Of a stretch of DNA of 64,000 nt, positions 55,011 to 64,000 are shown piece by piece. Positions within the stretch are counted from its first letter, which is position 1. Each line of letters begins with the position of its first letter. Origin of the DNA: Heterobasidion occidentale (lineage: Eukaryota > Basidiomycota > Agaricomycetes > Russulales > Bondarzewiaceae); assembly GCA_039111635.1 (NCBI GenBank), contig JBCAQO010000003.1, positions 1,240,001-1,304,000 on the forward strand, written 5' to 3'. The translations under genes and the position numbers were made by a program. The notes under the pieces were generated by a model. The model did no database searches, had not been told where the DNA came from, and was given only the letters and a program-made list of their open reading frames with translations.

Positions 55011-58000
55011 ATGCCCCCACGCCCAGCGCTCGGTTATAATGCGAGAGGCGGTCCCGCCGGTCGAGGTGCCACACCCTCGAGGGGTGGCACACCTTCCAGA
55101 GGTGTCGCCATCGCCGACCACGTCAAGGCCATCGGCGTCAAACGCCCAAGCTTTGGCAATTCTGGTCGCCAGGTTGAGGTGTTCACCAATCATTTCAAGA
55201 CCACCATCCCGGAAGGAAAAATCCATCATTACGATGGTCTGTCCCTTTCACTTTCTCTGTTCTTCCACGTTCGGCTCCTAATGATTATATACCGTCTCAC
55301 CCCCATCAATGGACCACAGTCGGTGAGTCCTATCGCTGTCTTCTGCCACGGCGATCCAGACTCACTTGTTCATAGTCATCCACCCGTCCGAAAAGGTCCT
55401 TCCGGCCGCTATGAACTTTGAACTCGTCAGGAAGCTCCAAATCGAGCTTCAGCCCGAGATGTTCACCCCGCGTGGCGTGTACGATGGCCGCAAGAGCTTT
55501 TTCACGGCTGCCAAACTCTCCTTTGGAGATAGCGCACGGGTACGTTTAACATCAGTGGCACCTCCCAAATTCTGACCCAGTCCTCTAGTTTGACGTCATG
55601 CTGGCCAAGCCTCTGCCGAATGGGGCGGCACCGGGGCGCAGGGGCCCCACGGTCTACACGATTCAATTCACCCATGTCGCAGAGATCAATCCTGAGTTCG
55701 TGGGATCCCCAACCCTTTGTTGTTGTGCTTTTCTGACATGCTTTCAGAGTGTTAGCACGCTTCATCCAAGGCACCCAATCCCCCGACAACGCGGTGCTGA
55801 CTGCAATCACGGTATGACATCTCCTCATCGTCTCGCGCAATCATCCTCAACAATCTATGCCGTAGGCCCTCAACGTCGCTGTACGAATGGAACCGAACCT
55901 CAAATTTCCGTTTAATGTTCGGTCGTTCTTTACGCCAACAGAGACGGCGAACATCGGTTCGGGCATCGTCCTCTGGAGAGGGTATTTCCAATCCGTTCGA
56001 CCAGCACTGAAGTCCATGCTCATCAACATCGATATATCAACGGCGGCGATGTATAAATCCGGTTCTCTCCTCAACCTTTGTCTCGAGTTCTTTGGAAAGA
56101 AGGATCCTTCCGCATTGAGCATCAAGGGAGGACTCCCAGAACGCGAGCGCCATCGCCTGCAACGTTTCGTTACTGGTCTCAAGATCAAGTATGGCACGGA
56201 TTCCAAGCTCCGCACTGTAAAGAAGCTCACTACCAACGGGGCTGCCGATGAATATTTCGTGGATAACACAGGGAAGAAGGTTTCCGTGGCTGATCACTTC
56301 CAGATCCTAATGAACCACCCACTGCAATTCCCTGATGTGATATGCATTGACGTGGGTTCATTTCTGACTCACCGTGTGTATAACATCTTTGACATCCATG
56401 CGACAGACGGGCAAGGCGATCATTCCCATCGAAGTTTGTGAAGTGCCCGCAGGTCAGATCCTTCGCAAGCAGTTGCCCTCGGATAAGACAAAGGACGTGC
56501 TCCTCTTCGCGACGAAGAAGCCTCAGGACCGCCTGGCTAGCATCCAGCAAGGGTTGAACGTGAGTGCTTGTCTCGTGCTATGGGATCGCGCGCACTGACT
56601 GAAGAGATGTGCGCAGGTGTTGTCCTACAGGACATCGGAATATGTCCGTCAATTCGGCATGAAGGTCGATATGGAGGCCATGACTATCAAAGCCCGCGTG
56701 CTGCAACCTCCGACTCTCAAGTACGGCAAAGAGAGCAAGGAACCGACCATTGTAAGTGACTTCGGGATCGTCTTCGCGTGAGTCGTTAATCTGTTCCTCA
56801 GGTGCCGAGAAATGGTTCTTGGAACATGTGCGTAATCACGCTCTGGTTGTGAAAAATTTCCTGACAGATGCACGACTATAGGATCGACAAGCGCGTCTAT
56901 CTTCCCTGCGATCCTATCAAACACTGGTGCATGATCTCCTTCGATTCTCAACGTAATTTCGACGGAAGTCTCGCCTCTGGGGTGGTCCAAGGATTCGTAG
57001 ATGCCTGCAAATCTGTTGGTGAGAACCAGGCAATTCGATATCCTACTGAAATTTATTGACCGGTTGATCATTGTGATGATTCCAGGTATCGCTATCAATC
57101 CGAAGCCCGTGGTCGTCAAATGGGCGGTCGGCCAAAATACCGTAGCCGATGTAAGCGCCTTTTTGGTCATTCCTTCTGGTTTGTCTAACCTCGCTATCCA
57201 TATCTAGGAATTGCTCAATTTGGGCAGGGAATGCAACGCTCGATCAACGGCTTTTCCGACCCTGCTTGTAGTCATTCTTCCTGAAGGTGGTAACGACATA
57301 TATGGTGCAGTCAAGCAGTATGTATATTTGATCTGTTCCCCTCGTTGCCCTGCTGACATCGATGTCATTTGTTAGTTTCGGAGATGTAGCCGTGAGTATC
57401 ACGAACACACAATCTTACACGCTTTGATTGACGCGCATTTTCAGCGCGGCGTTGTCACTCAGTGCATGAAGGCAATGAAATGCAAGAAAGCCACTCCGCA
57501 ATACTTTTCAAACGTCGCTCTCAAGTAAGCTACACGTTCAGTCTGATCATATCATCTGCTCATTCCTATCGCAGGTTGAACGTCAAGATGGGAGGCATCA
57601 ACACCATTCCGGATCCTAAATCCGTTTCGGTTATCAGCGACCCAAGCAATCCGACGATCGTCATGGGTATGTCGTATCAGCTGCTGAAGTTGTGAGATAG
57701 TGTCTGAGACTTCGTTCAAGGTGCGGACGTTGTTCATCCGGCCCCTGGTACAGAAGGCCGTCCCTCCTTTAGCGCTCTCGTCGCCAACGTTGACAGTGAC
57801 AACGCCAAATACATTGCAACCATGAACGTCCAAACGTCAAGGAAGGAAATCATTGAAGATCTGGAGAAGATGGCTACGGTATTTCTTTCCGTTTATGACC
57901 TTGCCATTTGTCACTCATTTCACGGTCCGATATAGCACGTGCTCAGCTCATACATGGGCTACAGGAGGAGTATTGAGAAGAAGGCAAATTTTGCACCCAA

Positions 58001-58860
58001 GCGGCTCATATTCTATCGAGGTATGTCTTTTCACTGTATCATCGAGCGCACACGTAACAGCCGGTTCCTAGACGGTGTCAGCGAAGGGCAATTCCAAACT
58101 GTCTTGGATGAAGGTACGTGTATTTCGGTAGACCGCCGTTGTCGCCTGTATACTGACGAGAGCTTTTGTGTCAGAGCTCCCGCTTATAAAGAGTTGGTGT
58201 CTCGAACCGATCTTGACAGCTCTCCTGTACTGACCCTTACCCCGCAGAGGCATGTGCGGCGCTTAAAATCAATCCTAAGATCACGATGGTCGTCGTCGGA
58301 AAAAGGCACCATGTCCGCTTCTTCCCTAAAGGACCAAGTGACAAAAGTGGCAATTGCCCGGCAGGTCTCGTCGTCGACAGCGACGTGGTGAACCCCGTCG
58401 AGTTCGACTTTTATTTGCAGAGTCATGCCGGCCTTCTTGGGACCAGTCGTCCGTCGCACTATAACGTCTTATATGATGAGAACCATTTCACGTTTGTGAC
58501 TTTTTCCTGTCGACACCCACAATCGTTTACCCTTTTCCTTACAGACCTGATGGCCTGCAAGCCCTCTCCTTCGCGCTGTGCCATGTATATGCGCGCTCGA
58601 CACGCTCGGTGTCTATCCCTGCGCCCGTCTACTGTATGTGCCGATCGCTGCCTTCCTGTCTGCCCTCCTAAAAGAATGCTTTAGATGCGGACATTGTCTG
58701 CGCGCGTGCGAAGCATCACTACAACCCAGAGGACCGTTTGGATCTCTCTTATTCTGACTCCCCTATGACCATGGACGAACAACAGGCGATACTTCAAAAA
58801 TTCAAGGCGGCATTCCATCCGTTGAGCAAAACAATGTCTCAATTGATGTATTTCTGCTGA
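55011..58860 (+). CDS. AGO: Argonaute protein (AGO clade), catalytic residues present
   Basis: More than 15 exons. The N-terminus is RGG-like (GYNARGGPAGRGATPSRGG, TPSRGVAIADH). Then the N and linker domains (KRPSFGNSGRQVEVFTNHFK, IHPSEKVLPAAMNFELVRKL). The PAZ region is ADHFQILMNHPLQFPDVICI and IPIEVCEVPAGQILRKQLP, followed by LSYRTSEYVRQFGMKVDMEA. The MID domain is FPTLLVVILPEGGNDIYGAV and QCMKAMKCKKATPQYFSNVA. PIWI: IVMGADVVHPAPG (Asp), SRKEIIEDLEKM (Glu finger), RLIFYRDGVSEGQFQ (Asp), FYLQSHAGLLGTSRPSHY, and PVYYADIVCARAKHHY (His). The D-E-D-H tetrad is thus complete, consistent with slicer activity in RNAi. It ends LSKTMSQLMYFC (TGA 58858-58860). All joins checked were in frame. Guide class and role are unknown. 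Confidence 0.95.
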
Positions 58861-59294
58861 TCATGCAGTCGCATTGATGATGATGATGATGATGGTATTC
58901 CACAATCTATGAAGTGCTCCTCCACGTTGTATTCAGATGTATTCGTCGTTTGTTCTAGTAGTGCCCGTGCAGTTTCCTGTATCGTTGTCCATCTTGTTGC
59001 CTTACTTGTTGCCGTGTATCACCGCAGTGTCTCTGATGTAGAATATACCTGCTCAGCAGTTCTCGATAATGCATACATGTCTGGCCGTGAACGTCGAGTG
59101 CAAAAAGGTGCGAAAGCGGAGTAGTTACGGAGTAACCTCGGACTAACATGTCTCTGGTGCTTGTCGTTCACCTGATACCGACCCCCACCATTTAAAGGAT
59201 GGCTTTCACCTGCTCTCACACGAACACCTCTGCTCTTCTCAGGCGCATCGGTGTCCTTCAATTTTGTGGATTTCCCGGTCATCGTCAAGTCTCA
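58861..59294. other. Intergenic with a (GAT)n microsatellite
   Basis: 434 bases between Argonaute and mannosidase B. A run of about six ATG/GAT triplets lies at 58876-58894, just after the Argonaute stop. Nothing else was recognised. Confidence 0.5.
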
Positions 59295-61464
59295 ATGAAC
59301 AGTACTCTTCGCAACTTGAACGAGGGCTGGTCGTATACCCAGGTTGGTGGTGGTCTAGGGACTCAAGACGGAGAGTGGCTGTCTGCAACTGAGTTCCCTA
59401 CCACTGTGCATGTCGAACTTATCAGATTGAAGAAGATACCAGACCCTGTTTGTCTCACATCCCTTTCGATTTACTGTTAACGGGCTGATAGGTGATCGCG
59501 GCCACCAGTTCATCGGGCTCAACGAATGGGATGTCCAATGTGAGTCTGCCTACCAGTTTCTCACCAATTCGAGAGGTTAATCCACAAATTCAGGGGTCGG
59601 CGAGGCTGATTGGGCATTCAAGACCACATTCACTGTGTCAGAGCGGGAGCTCACTTCTCCCAGCCTCGACCTGGTTTTCGATGGTCTAGACACCTTCGCC
59701 GCAATAGACCTTGTGAACAATTCCCATTTGCATGAGATATCTACTCGGACTAAATCAAATCCTACTTGTTAGAATGGCCGGAAGCTCCTCGAGTGCGTGA
59801 TCATCTTCGTTGGTCTGATATTCAAGGTCGTGTCCTGACTTAGACACAGCACGCAGAATCAATTTGTATCCTACAGAACGTCTGTAAAGGAGTACCTCAA
59901 GCCAGGAGCCAACGAGCTTGTCATCACCTTTGAGAGCGCTTTCCTCAAGGTGCCCCACTTGCTTGTTAATATAGTATGACGGATTCGAACATTGACACCA
60001 AAAATAGGGTAGGGAACTTGAGAAGCGGCACGGGAAACTCAACCTCTGGAACGGGGATTCTAGCCGTCTTCATGTACGCAAGGCTCAGTACAAGTGAGTC
60101 TATTGCTGCATATCAGATATAACTCGCTCACGCTTCGAATCAGCTATGGCTGGGACTGGGGTGCGTATTCACTTGATCCCTAAAGCTGACTGCTCATAGC
60201 TGGTATAGGTCCTGTACTGATGACAGCGGGTCCTTGGCGTCCCATCTACCTACATACGTACCAATCCCGGATTACTGACTTGCGGGCTTCGTCTTCAGTG
60301 GGCTCGGGTCTCGATGCGGATCTCGATGTCAGCATCTCAGTCGCCTCGGATGTAGCCAGCCTGGCCGAAGTCGTTCTCAGAAGCCCATCAGGCTCTGTAG
60401 TCGTCGGACAGAAACAGATCAAGTTAGAATCTTCCCCCGTGCGGGCTCGGTTTCATTTCGCCAAGGGAGAGGTGGACCTATGGTATCCTATAGGTTATGG
60501 GAAGCAGCCCATTTACCAAGTTCAAGTCAACATTACAGATGAGGTCCGTGTCAATGGTGAACTTACTACTTCTTAGAATTGACTCCTTCGCAGGATGGCA
60601 ACCTCCTGGACTCCAAAACAGAGAACATAGGCTTCCGTCGCGCTCTTGTGGTGGAGGATAAGCTCGATGACCAGGAAGGCCTTACTTTTCTATTTGAAGT
60701 CAATAATATCCGAATCTTCTGTGGAGGTATGCTTGGACATACAGATTTTCCTCTCAGATACTGATCGACTCTTTATCGTAGGATCTAACTGGATCCCTGC
60801 GGACTCGTTTTTGACAACGTCCGTGTATCATGTCCTCCACTATCGCCCTACTGCTGATTTGGAGAACATCTAGAATGACTCCAGAGCGCTACCGCGCCTG
60901 GTTACAATTGCTTGTTGATGGCAATCAGAATATGATTCGTGTCTGGGGTGGAGGCATCTATGAAGCCGATGTTTTCTATGAGATCTGTGATGGCATGTAT
61001 CCTCCTGTAAATTGACTTCAACGCACTGACATGCTCTACGTAGAACTGGGCATACTCGTGTGGCAAGATTTCGCATTTGGGTGCGGGCAAGTAAGCTGCC
61101 TGTCCATACGGTATCAAGAGAGATTCTTACAATCTTATCAGTACCCAGCCTATGACTCTTTCCTCGACAACATCACTGTTGAGGCAGAGCAAAACGTGAA
61201 AAGATTGAGGCACCATCCGTCAATCGTCATCTTCGGTCAGTAATCATACTTTATGTTCGCATGGGTATCTGAACATGATCCCTTCTCCGATTAGCTGGAA
61301 ACAACGAAGGTCAGACTTCTCCGTTCATTTAGGGCTTTTCCTTACATGAGCTCAGATTACCAGGTCGCTGAGTCCTTGAAGCTTGAATTGGACTACAGTG
61401 ACGAGAAATCAGACTTCCGCAAGACCAACTTCCCGGCGCGCCATATTATGAGCGCGTCTTGCCT
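59295..61464 (+). CDS. mndB: Beta-mannosidase B-type GH2 enzyme, 3' truncated by gap
   Basis: MNSTLRNLNEGWSYTQVGGG (no signal peptide, so probably intracellular), then EWLSATEFPTTVHVELIRLK, KKIPDPFIGLNEWDVQWVGE (exons rejoined), [140 protein letters not shown] and VIFAGNNEDYQVAESLKLEL (N-E acid/base). This is the mannosidase B subgroup that trims short mannooligosaccharides. The gene stops at the N gap, so the nucleophile region is missing. At about 61446 one T is missing (CATATTATGAG; the family needs ARHIYE), shifting the frame just before the gap, probably low-quality contig-end sequence. Confidence 0.9.
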
Positions 61465-61564
61465 NNNNNNNNNNNNNNNNNNNNNNNNNNNNNNNNNNNN
61501 NNNNNNNNNNNNNNNNNNNNNNNNNNNNNNNNNNNNNNNNNNNNNNNNNNNNNNNNNNNNNNNN
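61465..61564. other. Assembly gap of exactly 100 N
   Basis: Exactly 100 unknown bases, the usual placeholder for a scaffold gap of unknown length. Order and distance across it are not established by sequence. Confidence 0.98.
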
Positions 61565-61823
61565 GGGGGCCACGCGGGAGGTGCGGTGCGCGACGATCTT
61601 GGGCCTCAGGAAGCAGAGCGGGCGTGCCCCGGGGCCGGGGTCGGGGTCAGGCGACGCGAGACTGAGGGAGGGCTTGGTCGAGTTTGAAGAGAGTCGAGAA
61701 GGCTCCGAGAAGCCTGGTCCAGGCGCGGACAGCGTCAAAGATGAACCTGACCCCGCGCTCTCGGACGACGACGCGCTGTTCGACGACACCTTCACCGCCG
61801 AAGATCTCAGCCACCTACCATGA
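61565..61823 (+). CDS. 3' end of second copy of the uncharacterised protein gene
   Basis: Encodes EVRCATILGLRKQSGRAP through the acidic tail VKDEPDPALSDDDALFDDTF and LSHLP-stop. Compared with the first copy it lacks TLQAADVGG and has several substitutions (KQSGRAP against KQNARAP). The upstream part is in the gap. Confidence 0.8.
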
Positions 61824-62054
61824 CCCCACACGATAGCGCATGTTTGCTTGCGATACGTCTATCCCCAACGACGCGATGGCTCCACATTAGTGTATAGCGC
61901 TGTAAGAGATGACAAGAAGACGACGACGGCGGGCGGCGCAGCCGTGCGCCGTTCGGGCCATTATTCCCTGTACGATAACACGACACTCTATCTATTCTAG
62001 CCACGTCCGCAGTTCCACAGAGTCCCACTCCACCTGCCCCCGACCTGGCTTGTT

Positions 62055-63646
62055 TTAGACGAGGCTCTTGATGACGGCCGCGGTGAACTCGGACGTGGTC
62101 GCGGAGCCTGCAAGACGTCACGAGAACAGTCACGACGGACAGCCAACGGGGAGAAACGAGACGGGGACGTACCACCCATATCGGCCGTGCGGACCTTGCC
62201 GGCGTTGATGACGTCAAACGTCGCGCGCCCGATGTTGTTCGCGATGTGGTCGAGGCTGAGGACGACGAAGGGGTCAGACGCGGAGTGAGCGAGGAGCAGA
62301 GGCGCGTTACCCGAGATGCCTGAGCATCATCGTGGCGGAGAGGATCATGGCGGCGGGGTTAGCGCGGTTGGTGCCCATGATGTCCTTCGCGACGTGACGG
62401 CAGCCAGGCTCGAACAGCGCGTATTCCTGCACAGAAAGCATCAGAGACGCGAAGATTCCACGAGAGGCGCAAGGCTCACACGACCGACGTTGCACCCGGG
62501 GACGATGCCGGGTCCGCCGACGAGGGCGGCGCCGATGTTGGACACGATGGCGCCGTACAGGTTGGGCATGACCATGACGTCGAACTGGGTCGGGCGTGCG
62601 ACGAGCTGCATGGACGTGTTGTCCACAATCATGTCGTTGAACTCGATGCCCGAGGAGCGGTACTCCTCCGCGACGCGACGGAAGGTGTTGAGGAAGAGGC
62701 CGTCGCCGAGCTTCATGATGTTCGCCTTGTGCACGCAGGTGACTTTCTGCAGATGGTGTAAGGACTCCGTTCGCAGAGCGTAGTGGGCGCGCGAACTCAC
62801 CTTGCGGTTGTTCTTGAGGGCAAAGTCGAAGGCGAAGCGCGAGATGCGCTCGGCCTTTGCGCGGGTGGAGACCTTCAAGCTCTCGACAACGCCTGGGTAG
62901 CTCTGGTGCTCGAGGCCGGAGTACTCGCCTTCGGTGTTCTCGCGGATGATGGCAAAGTCGACGCCGGAATGGCGGGTGGGGAAGCCGGGGAGGGACTTGC
63001 AGAGGACGACGGAGGCGTAGATGTCGAGCTGCTGGCGCATGGCGACGTTCCAGGAGATGTGGCCGGACTGGGAAATGGGGGTGAAGAGAATGCCTGCACG
63101 GAAGAGACGGGTGAGGTCGTGCGAGAAGCGACGGGCGGAAGAACGCGGAAGGGGGAGGGGGGGAGGGCGTACCCTTGAGGCCGACTTTGTTGCGCTTCAA
63201 GCTCTCCATAGCCTGCTTGAAGAGGTCTTCGCCGGCCGAGGACATGCCCGAGACGTCGTACTGGTCCCACTCGATGGGGGCGTTGACATACTCGAATATT
63301 TCCTTGACGGAGTCTGTGATTTCAGCACCGATACCGTCACCGGGGATGAGGGTGACCTGGAGGGAGAAAATGGTCAACAGAGGAACTGGCAGGCGGGCAC
63401 GATGGGACGCACTGTGTGCACGCCGCCGTATTTTGTGGGAGGCTAGGGTGGGAGGTGAGTGCGTGGGGCGAAGGAGGTGAGAGGGGACGCACTCGCTCTG
63501 CGACCCTTGGGAAGCCAGCCGAGAGGGTTGTGGCTGTGCGCTGTGGGAGGTGAGCTGGGATGGGAGTCTGGCCTGGAGAAGGGCGGGCGACGTACGGCCT
63601 GGGCGAGGGCGGGGCGAGAGGCTGCGGCGAGGGCGTTGCGCAACAT
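62055..63646 (-). CDS. IDH1: Second copy of IDH1
   Basis: The same exons and product as the gene at 43145-44733: [17 protein letters not shown] start (ATG 63646), [86 protein letters not shown] end. Differences from the first copy include NAPIEW preceded by EY rather than EH, changes in the transit peptide, and synonymous changes. No stop or frameshift was seen in the coding exons compared. It is as intact as copy 1, so it is either a recent paralogue or the other allele. Confidence 0.92.
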
Positions 63647-63925
63647 GGCGGATGAGGAAATGAAGAAGAAATAATCCAGCAAAGCGAACGCTCTTCGCTC
63701 CGGAACAGATCGGCCGTCCCGGAGCAGCGAGCACGGGATCGCCCGCCCGATCCCATCTGCGTCACGAGACGCTGACCTCCGCGGCCCTCGTCATCAGCGC
63801 GCTCGGACTCGAGTCGATCCCGTGCTAAGTATACGTTCTCACTCGTTTGGGTTCTGGCTGGCGAGATGCTCGACCCTCGCCGTTCTTTATCACCCAGTCG
63901 ACCACCACGCCCCGTCCTCGCCACC

Positions 63926-64000
63926 ATGCCCCCTCACCGACCCCACAAGGACACGACGCCCTCCTGCGTCTCCGACGTTCCCCACACCACCCCCGCTCGC
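63926..64000 (+). CDS. Second copy of alpha/beta hydrolase, 5' end only
   Basis: MPPHRPHKDTTPSCVSDVPH and TTPAR, identical to the start of the gene at 45019. It continues beyond the window. The leader upstream differs from copy 1 by a short deletion in the cccgtcccc repeat. Confidence 0.8.
   Translation, partial: MPPHRPHKDTTPSCVSDVPHTTPAR

Larger units (their letters stand above)
61565..64000. repeat. Second copy of the 42626-45093 segment
   Basis: Begins immediately after the gap inside the last exon of the unknown gene and runs to the window end. It differs from the first copy by scattered substitutions and small indels (for example a 24-base in-frame loss at about 61730 and a 1-base intron indel near 62260) in both coding and non-coding sequence. 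Confidence 0.95.

Noticed and set aside
58876..58894. (GAT)n run as a CRISPR-like or regulatory repeat
   Set aside because: A simple trinucleotide microsatellite without spacers in the Argonaute 3' flank.

Overview
The window is nuclear DNA from a filamentous fungus, most likely a mushroom-forming basidiomycete. Nearly every gene is cut by many short (about 45-75 base) GT-AG introns, genes lie 150-800 bases apart on both strands, and the gene content is typically fungal: vacuolar aspartic protease, CTDK-I-type kinase, LAG1 ceramide synthase, HIS4, NAD-isocitrate dehydrogenase IDH1, Argonaute, a P450 cluster and two GH2 beta-mannosidases. There are no operons; 'co-regulation' here means shared divergent promoters.

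Layout. 0-25 kb is housekeeping: the 3' part of a PEP4-like protease, a DCAF6/8-like WD40 protein, a CDK12/CTK1-like kinase with a long RS-rich N-terminus, a REX3 RNA exonuclease, a LAG1 ceramide synthase, a Gfd2/YDR514C-like DEDDh exonuclease, a centromeric histone H3 (CENP-A), an unrecognised 792-residue protein, the RNA polymerase I factor RRN7/TAF1B, an ER DnaJ protein (ERJ5-like) and glutamine synthetase. 25.8-36.3 kb is an accessory block of three tandem P450 genes on the minus strand. The first reads as intact. The second carries a nonsense codon and a damaged heme loop. The third has a 2-base frameshift. A fourth P450 relic is joined to a duplicated tail of the neighbouring beta-mannosidase gene. 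37.7-54.2 kb is GC-rich and compact: secreted beta-mannosidase, an unknown nuclear-looking protein, IDH1, a membrane alpha/beta hydrolase, an amidohydrolase, a short-chain dehydrogenase, pyruvate dehydrogenase E1-beta and HIS4. 55-61.5 kb holds an Argonaute with a complete catalytic tetrad and a second, mannosidase B-type GH2 gene that runs into a 100-N gap.

After the gap (61,565-64,000) the sequence repeats 42.63-45.09 kb almost base for base: the tail of the unknown gene, all of IDH1 and the start of the alpha/beta hydrolase. It is either an 18.9-kb-spaced duplication or, more likely, the second haplotype of a dikaryon scaffolded in tandem.

Several essential genes (PDB1, HIS4) and mannosidase B show 1-2 base frameshifts at short homopolymers in otherwise perfectly conserved protein. 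This looks like residual sequencing error, so frameshifts here should be read with caution; nonsense and missense lesions are safer evidence of decay. I see no convincing new multi-gene system. The most distinctive observations are the H3-like ARKSTGG motif in the CENP-A tail, the LAG1 start codon that seems split by an intron, the P450 heme-site microexons, and the precisely mappable P450/mannosidase chimeric breakpoint.
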